Of a stretch of DNA of 14,597 nucleotides, positions 1-6,471 are shown one piece after another (positions within the stretch are counted from its first letter, which is position 1; each line of letters begins with the position of its first letter). The position numbers and the translations under genes were made by a program. The DNA lies in NCBI GenBank assembly GCA_937900065.1, contig CALCDS010000056.1:1-14597 (forward strand), written 5' to 3'. Under the pieces are notes generated by a model, which was given only the letters and a program-made list of their open reading frames with translations, was not told where the DNA came from and ran no database searches. Source of the stretch: an uncultured Clostridiaceae bacterium. Lineage in GTDB: Bacteria > Bacillota > Clostridia > Clostridiales > Oxobacteraceae.

Positions 1-116
1 AGCCATTTCTTTTTGACCTTGTTCTCAATCCATACAAAAATATGATAAAATCAAGTTATGTTAAAAGTTTAATGTTTGATTTTTTAAGCGATCCAAGTGT
101 GCTAAATATGCTTTTG

Positions 117-152
117 ATAAGTCCTTGGCAAAATTATTTGCCAAGGACTTAT
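117..152. repeat. Perfect 16-bp inverted repeat (hairpin or operator)
   Basis: Positions 117-132 (ATAAGTCCTTGGCAAA) pair without mismatch with 137-152 across a 4-nt ATTA loop. Neither strand has a T-run after the stem, so this is not a standard intrinsic terminator. It ends 25 nt before the Shine-Dalgarno sequence of the DUF3006 gene. Its right arm contains TTGCCA (138-143), which could be a -35 box with TATAAA at 160-165. It may therefore be a DNA operator or an mRNA hairpin; the sequence does not decide between them. Confidence 0.85.
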
Positions 153-165
153 GCCCGCTTATAAA
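138..165 (+). promoter_or_regulatory. Candidate promoter for the DUF3006 gene
   Basis: TTGCCA (138-143) and TATAAA (160-165) are 16 nt apart. The -35 box lies inside the right arm of the 117-152 palindrome. An alternative extended -10 (TG-A-TAAAAT, 43-51) lies further upstream and would put the hairpin in the 5' leader. Both are inferred from consensus matching only. Confidence 0.35.
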
Positions 166-187
166 ATCGATAATTCAGGAGGTTTGT

Positions 188-403
188 ATGAAAGTCATAA
201 TAGATAGGTTTGAAGGCAAATTTGCAGTATGTGAGAAAGAGAACAGGGAGATGGTCAATATTGAAAGATGCAAAATCCCTGTAAAAGCTCGTGAAGGTGA
301 TGTGCTCGATATAGCCAAAGATAAAATCACCATTGATGTTGAAGAGACAAAAAAAAGAAAAAAAGAAATTGAAGAACTTACAAAAGATTTATGGGCTGAT
401 TGA
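188..403 (+). CDS. DUF3006 domain protein, 71 aa
   Basis: A small protein that is essentially one DUF3006 domain. It starts MKVIIDRFEGKFAVCE, has the KAREGDVLDI segment in the middle, and ends in a charged helix (EETKKRKKEIEELTKDLW). The family has no established biochemical role; in Firmicutes it is often found beside competence-type metallo-beta-lactamase-fold hydrolases, and any such partner would lie left of this window. The ATG at 188 is chosen because AGGAGG at 177-182 stands 5 nt before it. An in-frame TTG at 125 would run through the inverted repeat and has no ribosome binding site. No signal peptide or membrane segment is visible. The gene converges on the amidase gene with a 16-nt gap and no clear terminator between them. 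Family assignment is fairly secure; function is unknown. Confidence 0.85.
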   Translation: MKVIIDRFEGKFAVCEKENREMVNIERCKIPVKAREGDVLDIAKDKITIDVEETKKRKKEIEELTKDLWAD

Positions 404-419
404 TGATAAATATTTTTTC

Positions 420-1598
420 TCATCCATTTATATGTATGAGTATAAATTTTATATTCTTGCCTCCCCAGCCGAGGTCCCATGGTGAACGGTATCTGTCGGT
501 CGTGTGGGAATTTACCAGAGGGTATCCGTGCGAATCCCAGCCTGTTACCACTGTAAAGTGGTTTATATCTCCTTTTTTCTCATAAGCTATCAAATCGCCA
601 AGTTTAAGTTTCCCAATAGCACCTTTGGGGCTGTTTGGAAGCGGCTTTGTGAGATTTTCAAAGTTGCCCCGCATTATTATACTGCCTTTCCCGCTGTATA
701 TCAGATAATTTTTAAAGCTGCTTGCATTTACCCATGCCCTGCTTCCTTCAGCGCCTCCATATATCTTATATTTGCAAAACCATGTTCCATCCTGAGGCAG
801 TCCGCCGCCTTCCTTATCGCCTATTACCTGGGATACAAAGTTTGTGCAGTCACCGCCTATACCCATGTAATTATCATATTTGGTGTTATACTTGTAGTTA
901 TTGCCACTTTCCCAAGGCACGCCACAGTATTTGTCTGCATACTCGACTGCTTTTTGTCTGTCATAATACCGTCCTTTTGATGATTGGGCATATGATATCG
1001 ATTCTAAAAAAAAGTTATTATTATCTGCTATTGTTCCTGAATATTCATTCGCAGCATCGGAGATGAAATCCGAGTACCAATCAGCATAAATCAGCCATTC
1101 TTCGCCTGAAGGCTTTAGATCAAGAGTATGCCTTATTCCTATTCCAAAAGAATTTACTTCGAGCTCTGCATCATCCTTATATATATAGTCAAATTTATAG
1201 GATTCATCTAAAGATATCCTGACGGTCGACCATCGGTTATATATCTTTCTGATTGTAACGTTTGAAGTCACGTTTTGAAATTTGATGCCTCTCTTGTCAG
1301 CCCAATCCTTTAAGTATTTGATCCTTCTTACCTCATATTCAAGGCTCCACTGCCCGTATTTGTGCGATTTGTCGTACAAGTCTTTTAATGGTCTTGCATC
1401 GCCCGTTATAAAGGCGGATGAGCGGATATTGTACATGTTTTCGATATAAGCTTTAAGCTGTTCTTTATCAGGAAGGTTAAAGGATATGATGGGAGTTGTT
1501 TTAAATATGATAGAATACGCAAATGATAAAAGGAGCAATAATATAATCGATGCAAGAATCTTTATCAAATTATTTTTTATTATAAGAACAATATGCAT
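420..1598 (-). CDS. Membrane-anchored amidase-domain protein (Amidase_6 type), 392 aa
   Basis: Residues about 11-31 form one hydrophobic segment (IKILASIILLLLLSFAYSII), a signal anchor or signal peptide, so the rest is probably outside the membrane. Residues about 40-200 form a region of mixed helix and strand resembling the N-terminal part of other clostridial proteins of this kind. The C-terminal domain, from about 205, matches the putative amidase family Amidase_6 (papain/NlpC-like fold): it opens with YDRQKAVEYADKYCG and carries the nucleophile motif GGDCTNFVSQ (Cys251) and the histidine motif NHFTVVTGW (His347), followed by VNSHTTDRY. A role in cell-wall peptide or amide cleavage is inferred from the fold. 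The start at 1598 is chosen because GGGAGG precedes the ATG by about 6 nt; the reading frame stays open 55 codons further upstream but without a better site. It is divergent from rluB. Confidence 0.85.
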   Translation of the reverse strand: MHIVLIIKNNLIKILASIILLLLLSFAYSIIFKTTPIISFNLPDKEQLKAYIENMYNIRSSAFITGDARPLKDLYDKSHKYGQWSLEYEVRRIKYLKDWADKRGIKFQNVTSNVTIRKIYNRWSTVRISLDESYKFDYIYKDDAELEVNSFGIGIRHTLDLKPSGEEWLIYADWYSDFISDAANEYSGTIADNNNFFLESISYAQSSKGRYYDRQKAVEYADKYCGVPWESGNNYKYNTKYDNYMGIGGDCTNFVSQVIGDKEGGGLPQDGTWFCKYKIYGGAEGSRAWVNASSFKNYLIYSGKGSIIMRGNFENLTKPLPNSPKGAIGKLKLGDLIAYEKKGDINHFTVVTGWDSHGYPLVNSHTTDRYRSPWDLGWGGKNIKFILIHING

Positions 1599-1723
1599 TG
1601 TATCCTCCCATTGGTTTTTGCTGCTCATTATTATAATATATAGCCCTGATTTAATATTTATTAGCAAAAATTTTAATTTACCATGACAAGATTTTAAAAT
1701 ACAGATCTCACTTAAAACACAGG

Positions 1724-1750
1724 TTGATATAATTTCAGATTTCATATAAT
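1724..1750 (+). promoter_or_regulatory. Candidate rluB promoter
   Basis: TTGATA (1724-1729) and TATAAT (1745-1750) are separated by 15 nt, slightly short for a housekeeping promoter. The -10 box lies within the palindrome at 1740-1756. The region is A+T-rich, so a chance match is possible. Confidence 0.4.
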
Positions 1751-1756
1751 ATGAAA
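1740..1756. repeat. 17-bp perfect palindrome over the rluB -10 region
   Basis: TTTCATATAATATGAAA has two perfect 8-bp arms around a single central A. It covers the candidate -10 box in the divergent amidase/rluB intergenic region, and the half-site ATATGAAA recurs at 1776-1783. The symmetry suits a dimeric repressor site, but the arms are A+T-rich and no regulator is identified. Confidence 0.5.
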
Positions 1757-1796
1757 AATGCAATATGATTTATACATATGAAACAAGGTGAATTTT

Positions 1797-2510
1797 ATGT
1801 TGGAAAGACTTCAAAAATATCTTTCAGAATGCGGCATAGCCTCCAGGCGGGCATCTGAAAACCTTATAAAGGATGGATATATAAGCGTTAACGGGGCCAC
1901 GATAGTTGATATGGGATTTAAAGTGGATGCAGACAAGGATTTGGTAAGGTATAAGGGTAAAATAGTCACAAAGCAGACTGAAATGGTATATATAATGCTG
2001 AACAAACCCAAAGGGTATATAACAACAATGCATGAACAATATAAAAGGCCGAGCGTAGCCGACCTTACAGAAGGCATAAAAGAGAGGATATACCCTGTAG
2101 GCAGGCTTGATTTTGATTCACGCGGCTTGCTTCTTATGACAAATGACGGTGAGGTGACTTATAATCTAACGCATCCCGGCCATATGGTCAATAAAAAATA
2201 TATCGTTAAGGTAAAGGGCTTGCTTGATGAAGCTGCAATAGGGAAACTAAGGCATGGCATACTCATCGATGGAAGGATGACATATCCTGCAGCCGTAGAA
2301 CCAATAAAAAAAGATGAATCTTCTACCACGCTTGAGTTTACAATACATGAAGGCCGCAACAGGCAGATAAGAAAGATGATACAATCAGTAGGAGGAGCGG
2401 TTACTGATTTAAAAAGAATATCAATAGGCAAACTGTCATTGGGGCAACTTCCTGAAGGAAAATGGAGGCATTTAGACCCTGATGAAATACAATATTTAAA
2501 AAAACTATAG
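1797..2510 (+). CDS. rluB: Ribosomal large-subunit pseudouridine synthase B (RluB/RsuA family), 237 aa
   Basis: Converts a uridine of 23S rRNA (helix 89-90 region in characterised RluB enzymes) to pseudouridine in the cytoplasm. Residues 1-60 are an S4 RNA-binding domain (LERLQKYLSECGIASRRASE). The catalytic domain follows, beginning at VYIMLNKPKGYITT. The active-site motif GRLDFDSRGLLLMTNDGE contains the catalytic Asp105, and a typical C-terminal motif (EGRNRQIRKM) is present. The length is usual for the family. The ATG at 1797 is chosen because AAGGTGA ends 5 nt before it; an in-frame GTG at 1788 lies inside that Shine-Dalgarno sequence. The gene converges on the next minus-strand gene with only 4 nt between stop codons. 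RsuA-family members overlap in specificity, so the exact uridine is inferred. Confidence 0.95.
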   Translation: MLERLQKYLSECGIASRRASENLIKDGYISVNGATIVDMGFKVDADKDLVRYKGKIVTKQTEMVYIMLNKPKGYITTMHEQYKRPSVADLTEGIKERIYPVGRLDFDSRGLLLMTNDGEVTYNLTHPGHMVNKKYIVKVKGLLDEAAIGKLRHGILIDGRMTYPAAVEPIKKDESSTTLEFTIHEGRNRQIRKMIQSVGGAVTDLKRISIGKLSLGQLPEGKWRHLDPDEIQYLKKL

Positions 2511-2514
2511 ATAT

Positions 2515-3156
2515 TTAGGGACAGTGCTTATGTATGCATATCGTGTTCGGCATATTTGAAGTATACTTTATGACCTTTACATGGCTGTATTTTTCTATGC
2601 GTCTGCCGCATTTTAAACAGTAATAACCCATATTGTAAAGCACATCATAATATGTTTCAACATTCAAGTGCCCGTATCTCATCCAGCTTTTCCAACCTGT
2701 TTTGCAAAGCCCTACCCTTTTGTCATAGTCTGCATACACCCATCTTAAAAGCTTATGAAAATGGAAAGGGTATTTTGTAAACTTTACAAAATTTTCAGGA
2801 AGTCCAAGGCTTATAACATAGTCTTCAAATGACTTTTCAATCATGGATTGAAGGGGCTCTCCTATTTTTAAGCTCGTAAAATTGTATCCTTTGCCATATA
2901 AGTATTTTTTCGCTTCGTCAAACATATATCCTTGGCAAATATATATGTCTTCATCCTTATATGGCGTTATTCTGTTTAAGCCTTCGATAACTATTTTTGC
3001 CGCATACTTTAGATAGAGCTTTTCCTTGAAAGATTCTTCATCATAAAACTTAAGAGGTATGACATCACAGTAGTATTCTTTGGTTTCATTTCTCATTACG
3101 CCTATGCATGTTCCCCCTACAAGGCTTCCGCTTCCAGCATCATCTATTTGAATCAA
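2515..3156 (-). CDS. Uncharacterised protein with acidic N-terminal motif and C-terminal Cys cluster, 213 aa
   Basis: I do not recognise a named family. The protein opens with MIQIDDAGSGSLVGGTCIGV, two acidic residues (Asp5, Asp6) before a Gly/Ser-rich turn, which looks like the first beta hairpin of an RNase H-like fold. Residues about 40-145 alternate helices and strands, with aromatic-rich stretches such as YPFHFHKLLRWVYADY. The C-terminus holds C180-LK-C183 and C207-IHKH-C212, a plausible zinc site. No signal peptide or membrane helix is seen, so it is probably cytoplasmic. The start is a TTG at 3156 preceded by GAGGA 7 nt upstream; no ATG fits better, and the first residues belong to the motif. 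It is divergent from the MurR/RpiR gene and nearly abuts rluB tail to tail. The coding call is firm; the RNase H-like reading is a guess. Confidence 0.75.
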   Translation of the reverse strand: MIQIDDAGSGSLVGGTCIGVMRNETKEYYCDVIPLKFYDEESFKEKLYLKYAAKIVIEGLNRITPYKDEDIYICQGYMFDEAKKYLYGKGYNFTSLKIGEPLQSMIEKSFEDYVISLGLPENFVKFTKYPFHFHKLLRWVYADYDKRVGLCKTGWKSWMRYGHLNVETYYDVLYNMGYYCLKCGRRIEKYSHVKVIKYTSNMPNTICIHKHCP

Positions 3157-3230
3157 TATAAGTTCCTCTTTTCAGATTTTAAATACTCAACAATAAATAT
3201 TATCATCCATAACACTGAGAATTATTATAT

Positions 3231-3259
3231 TATCAACGAATTAAAAAAATTAATTGATA
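3231..3259. repeat. Imperfect dyad in the divergent intergenic region
   Basis: TATCAACGAATT (3231-3242) and AATTAATTGATA (3248-3259) are inverted copies matching at 10 of 12 positions. The dyad lies just upstream of the candidate promoter of the MurR/RpiR gene, where an autoregulatory operator would be expected. The A+T richness weakens the case. Confidence 0.4.
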
Positions 3260-3275
3260 CAAAATTTTCTTAATA

Positions 3276-3304
3276 TTGCAGTTTATTCTTCACGATGGTA
3301 AAAT
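3276..3304 (+). promoter_or_regulatory. Candidate promoter of the MurR/RpiR gene
   Basis: TTGCAG (3276-3281) is 17 nt from TAAAAT (3299-3304), and TGG directly precedes the -10, giving an extended -10 (TG-G-TAAAAT). The start codon is 62 nt downstream. Confidence 0.5.
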
Positions 3305-3366
3305 GAAGTTGAAGTTGCATTAACATCATAAAGAATAAAATTAATGATATGTGAGGGAAATGAGTT

Positions 3367-4242
3367 ATGGAATATAAATATGATTTGATGAATGTAATAC
3401 AACAAAAGTTCCAAAGACTTAGCAAAGGCCAGAAGCTTATTGCAGAATTCATACTTAAGCATTACGACAAGGCTGCTTTTATGACTGCTGCAAAGTTGGG
3501 AAACAGCGTGGGAGTGAGCGAGTCCACTGTGGTAAGGTTTGCCAATGAGCTTGGGTATGAAGGTTATCCCGAACTGCAAAAAGCACTGCAGGAATTGATA
3601 AAGACAAAGCTTACGACCGTGCAGAGAATAGAGCTCTCAAGCGACGTAATAAATGAAAACAATACTTTAAAAAGCGTTCTTAAAGCAGATATAGAAAATA
3701 TAAAAGCATCGCTTGACAAAATAGACAATAACGAATTTGAAGAGATAATCTCAAAGATATTATCCGCTAAAAAAATATACATAATCGGTTCAAGGAGTTC
3801 AACAACTCTTGCGGAATTTTTGGGATTTTATTTGAACTTTATACTTGATAATGTAAGAGTAGTGAGCCATAGTATCAGCGATATTTTTGAACAGATATTC
3901 AGGCTTGACAAGGATGATTTGATAATAGGAATAAGCTTTCCAAGATATTCAAGCCGCACCGTGGAAGCGTTAAGATATGCCAAGAGCAATGGGGCTACAG
4001 TGGTCGCATTGACTGACAGCCTTCTCTCACCATTGGCATCTGAAGCTGATTATACATTGCTCGCCCAAAGCAACATGGCATCTTTTGTTGATTCCCTGGT
4101 AGCACCTATGAGCGTAATAAATGCGCTTATAGTTGGAGTTGGAATGAGGGAGAAGATAAGCATTTCAAAATACTTTGAAAAACTCGAGAATATATGGGAT
4201 AAAAACAAAGTTTATATAGACAGAAACAAATCAGGTCAATAA
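3367..4242 (+). CDS. MurR/RpiR family transcriptional regulator, 291 aa
   Basis: A cytoplasmic DNA-binding regulator. Residues 1-77 form the RpiR-type helix-turn-helix domain (KLGNSVGVSESTVVRFANELGYEGYPEL). Residues about 120-255 form a SIS sugar-isomerase-fold sensor domain, with IIGSRSSTTLA at 139-149, GISFPRYSSRTVEALRYAK at about 188-206, and VVALTDS. Family members usually bind a phosphosugar and control sugar or amino-sugar genes, but no sugar gene lies nearby. The next gene downstream, on the same strand 144 nt away, is glutamate dehydrogenase, so a link to nitrogen or amino-sugar use is possible but unproved. GAGGG at 3353-3357 lies 9 nt before the ATG. The length is normal. No terminator is visible after it, so read-through into gdh is possible. 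The ligand cannot be read from the sequence. Confidence 0.9.
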   Translation: MEYKYDLMNVIQQKFQRLSKGQKLIAEFILKHYDKAAFMTAAKLGNSVGVSESTVVRFANELGYEGYPELQKALQELIKTKLTTVQRIELSSDVINENNTLKSVLKADIENIKASLDKIDNNEFEEIISKILSAKKIYIIGSRSSTTLAEFLGFYLNFILDNVRVVSHSISDIFEQIFRLDKDDLIIGISFPRYSSRTVEALRYAKSNGATVVALTDSLLSPLASEADYTLLAQSNMASFVDSLVAPMSVINALIVGVGMREKISISKYFEKLENIWDKNKVYIDRNKSGQ

Positions 4243-4275
4243 TCTAAATATGATTAAAGTATTTATAGGCTAGTG

Positions 4276-4298
4276 GGATTCTCAAAATCAACATCTTT
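4276..4298 (+). repeat. Short repeat, copy A (upstream of gdh)
   Basis: GGATTCTC followed by AAAATCAACATCTTT. The same element, with one substitution and a 2-nt insertion in the A-run, occurs at 5730-5754 on the other side of the dehydrogenase gene in the same orientation. The 15-nt block AAAATCAACATCTTT is identical in both. TTGTTA, a possible -35, overlaps its right end at 4297-4302, but no good -10 follows at standard spacing. Confidence 0.75.
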
Positions 4299-4386
4299 GT
4301 TAAACAGAATCAATAGCAAAGTTTAATATATCCAATCAACAAAAATATGTGATATCTTAATTTAAGTCTTTTGGGGGGTACTTATA

Positions 4387-5637
4387 ATGACAGTCGATAG
4401 TTTAAATCCTTTTGAGAATGCACAGTTACAGTTAAAACAAGCCTGTGATAAGCTAAAGATTGAAACTGCGGTTTATGAAATACTGAAAGAACCTCTAAAG
4501 GTGCTCGAAGTTTCCATACCAGTAAAGATGGACGATGGAAGCGTAAAAACTTTTAAGGGCTTTAGAGTACAGCATAACGATGCGGTCGGACCGACCAAAG
4601 GCGGAATAAGGTTCCACCCGAATGTTACACTGGATGAAATAAAAGCGCTCTCGCTATGGATGACTTTTAAATGTTCAGTTACAGGCATTCCATACGGAGG
4701 TGCAAAGGGAGGCATAGTTGTCGATCCAAAATCTTTAAGTGAATCCGAACTTGAAAGGTTGAGCAGGGGTTATATCGATGCAATATATAAATTTATAGGT
4801 GAAAAAGTAGACGTGCCTGCTCCGGATGTAAATACAAACGGCAAAATAATGGCCTGGATGGTTGATGAATACAATAAACTTGCAGGAAAGAGTTCACTAG
4901 GCGTGATTACAGGAAAACCAATTGAACTCGGCGGCTCCCTTGGAAGAAATGCGGCTACAGGATTCGGTGTTGCAGTCATTGTAAGAGAAGTATGCAAGAG
5001 GAAAAACATAGATTTAAAAAATGCGTCCATAGCAATACAGGGATTTGGAAATGTAGGCAGCCACACTGCTCTTGATATCAATAAACTGGGAGGAAAGATC
5101 ACAGCCATAGCTGAATGGAATGGAGTCATATATGATGAAAACGGCATAGACCCGAATGAACTCATAAAATACAAGGAATCCAAAAAATCCATATTGGGTT
5201 TCCCAGGTTCAAAACTCATATCTACGGAACAATTTTGGTCGCTTCCCGTGGATGTGATGATACCTGCGGCATTAGAGAATGTCATAACAGTCGATATTGC
5301 CAATAAGATCAATGCAAAGATCGTTGCAGAAGCCGCCAACGGCCCCACGACTCCCAAGGCCGACAAGATACTTGAAGATAGAAACATACTGGTAGTGCCT
5401 GATATACTCACAAATGCCGGCGGTGTCACTGTATCGTATTTTGAATGGGTTCAGAACATGTATGGGTATTATTGGAGCGAAGAAGAGGTTGAATCCAAGG
5501 AAGAGGAAGCAATGGTAAAAGCCTTCAACAATATCTGGAGTATTAAACAGGAATATAACGTATCTATGAGAAATGCAGCCTACATGCATTCTGTAAAGAG
5601 AGTTGCGGCAGCCATGAAAGCCAGAGGATGGTATTGA
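4387..5637 (+). CDS. gdhA: Glutamate dehydrogenase (Glu/Leu/Phe/Val dehydrogenase family), 416 aa
   Basis: Interconverts glutamate with 2-oxoglutarate and ammonium, using a nicotinamide cofactor, in the cytoplasm. The N-terminal substrate domain carries TKGGIRFHP (Lys71), the catalytic-lysine motif PYGGAKGGI (Lys107) and PAPDVNTN (Asp147). The Rossmann domain has QGFGNVGS (219-224 core), and an acidic residue, Glu243, sits at the end of the second strand, as expected for NAD preference. ELGGSLGRNAATGFGV and AEAANGPTTPKAD are also family hallmarks. The length and order fit the hexameric RocG/GudB type. A leucine- or other amino-acid-specific paralogue is possible but less likely. The Shine-Dalgarno sequence is an unusual run of six G (4373-4378), 8 nt before the ATG. 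Related repeats lie on both sides of the gene, and a strong terminator follows. Confidence 0.93.
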   Translation: MTVDSLNPFENAQLQLKQACDKLKIETAVYEILKEPLKVLEVSIPVKMDDGSVKTFKGFRVQHNDAVGPTKGGIRFHPNVTLDEIKALSLWMTFKCSVTGIPYGGAKGGIVVDPKSLSESELERLSRGYIDAIYKFIGEKVDVPAPDVNTNGKIMAWMVDEYNKLAGKSSLGVITGKPIELGGSLGRNAATGFGVAVIVREVCKRKNIDLKNASIAIQGFGNVGSHTALDINKLGGKITAIAEWNGVIYDENGIDPNELIKYKESKKSILGFPGSKLISTEQFWSLPVDVMIPAALENVITVDIANKINAKIVAEAANGPTTPKADKILEDRNILVVPDILTNAGGVTVSYFEWVQNMYGYYWSEEEVESKEEEAMVKAFNNIWSIKQEYNVSMRNAAYMHSVKRVAAAMKARGWY

Positions 5638-5646
5638 TTTTTATAT

Positions 5647-5671
5647 AAAGGGGATATATCCCCTTTTTTTT
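5647..5671 (+). terminator. Intrinsic terminator of gdh
   Basis: AAAGGGGA (5647-5654) pairs with TCCCCTTT (5659-5666) across a 4-nt TATA loop and runs into an uninterrupted T-tract. The stem begins 10 nt after the gdh stop codon. Confidence 0.92.
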
Positions 5672-5695
5672 ATGGCTATATTTAAAATATAATAC

Positions 5696-5754
5696 TGATT
5701 TTTTGAGAAGTCCAACTATGAGGTGAGAAGGATTCCCAAAAAATCAACATCTTT
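5696..5754. repeat. Short repeat, copy B, with an inverted arm
   Basis: GGATTCCC followed by an A-rich run and ATCAACATCTTT (5730-5754) matches copy A before gdh. Copy B also has an inverted partner, TGATTTTTTGAGAAGTCC at 5696-5713, which pairs with 5730-5746 with one mismatch and one bulge around a 16-nt loop. The -35 box TTGGCA (5757-5762) of the next gene follows directly. It could be a small dispersed intergenic repeat or a regulatory dyad. Confidence 0.7.
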
Positions 5755-5756
5755 AT

Positions 5757-5784
5757 TTGGCATTTTAGGGTATAGTGATATAAT
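5757..5784 (+). promoter_or_regulatory. Promoter of the histidine phosphatase/flavoprotein pair
   Basis: TTGGCA (5757-5762) is 16 nt from TATAAT (5779-5784), and TGA directly before the -10 gives an extended -10 (TG-A-TATAAT). A small hairpin (CATGCT 5794-5799 with AGCATG 5808-5813) would lie at the very start of the transcript. The start codon is about 65 nt from the expected transcription start. Confidence 0.65.
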
Positions 5785-5854
5785 TATTTGGGACATGCTT
5801 AGCTTTCAGCATGCGTCTTAAATCAAAGACATTTATAAATAGTATGGAGGAATT

Positions 5855-6466
5855 ATGACATTATTATATCTTATAAGGCATGGCGAAACAGATTGGAACA
5901 CCCAAGGAAGAACTCAAGGATGCGGAAATGATCTTCCTCTAAACGAAAGGGGATTGAAAGAGGCGAAAGCTTTATCTTTAAGGTTTAAAAATGTGCCTAT
6001 AGATGTGCTTTACTCAAGCGACCTTAAAAGAGCATATCAAACTGCATCTGAAATTTCAAATGTGACAGGGCTTTGTATTCATACCACAGATAGACTCAGA
6101 GAGATGAACTTCGGGTGCTTTGAAGGCCTTACAGGGGAAGAAATAAGGCTAAAATACGCAAATATCATAACCGCGTGGACTTCAAAACCAAGAGATGCAA
6201 TCATACCTGAGGGAGAAACCCTAGTTGAAGTTCAGAAAAGAATGGTATCTGAAGTAGATGAAATAATAAACTGTCATAGAGGGAAAAATATAATAGTAGT
6301 TTCTCATGGTATGTGCCTTAAAGTACTTCTTTTTAGTTTGTTGGGATTTGATATCTCGCTATACAATGAGATAAGGCTAGACAACACAGGCGTAAGCATA
6401 ATCGAGTATAAAGGCGGGAAGCCATATTTAAGACTGCTTAATGACACCTGCCACATACGGGGGTAA
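5855..6466 (+). CDS. Histidine phosphatase family protein (phosphoglycerate mutase-like, CobC/PhoE type), 203 aa
   Basis: A cytoplasmic phosphatase of the branch-1 histidine phosphatase superfamily. The N-terminal signature LIRHGETDWN carries the phospho-accepting His9 and Arg8. SSDLKRAYQTA gives the second active-site Arg (Arg59), REMNFGCFEG the acid/base Glu83, and VVSHGMCLKVLL the second His (His151). The length fits alpha-ribazole-5'-phosphate phosphatase (CobC) or broad-specificity phosphatases of the PhoE type rather than the longer dPGM glycolytic enzyme. No cobalamin gene is nearby, so CobC is not supported. GGAGG at 5846-5850 lies 4 nt before the ATG. It has its own promoter and is followed 5 nt later by the flavoprotein gene, so the two are almost certainly cotranscribed. 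The physiological substrate is unknown. Confidence 0.88.
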   Translation: MTLLYLIRHGETDWNTQGRTQGCGNDLPLNERGLKEAKALSLRFKNVPIDVLYSSDLKRAYQTASEISNVTGLCIHTTDRLREMNFGCFEGLTGEEIRLKYANIITAWTSKPRDAIIPEGETLVEVQKRMVSEVDEIINCHRGKNIIVVSHGMCLKVLLFSLLGFDISLYNEIRLDNTGVSIIEYKGGKPYLRLLNDTCHIRG

Positions 6467-6471
6467 AGGAT

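Noticed and set aside
175..480. Minus-strand frame opposite the DUF3006 gene
   Set aside because: It is antisense to a recognisable domain, has no ribosome binding site and reads like low-complexity Ser/Phe-rich sequence.
504..980. Plus-strand frames opposite the amidase gene
   Set aside because: They overlap a gene with intact catalytic motifs on the other strand and show no domain of their own.
4243..4386. Possible riboswitch or T-box in the gdh leader
   Set aside because: No T-box sequence, no known riboswitch core and no terminator/antiterminator pair were seen; only the short repeat is supported.
4770..5429. Long minus-strand frame inside gdh
   Set aside because: A shadow of a well-conserved coding sequence with no initiation signal or recognisable motif.
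5855..6466. Glycolytic phosphoglycerate mutase or CobC assignment
   Set aside because: The 203-aa length is short for dPGM, and no cobalamin genes are nearby, so only the family-level call is kept.
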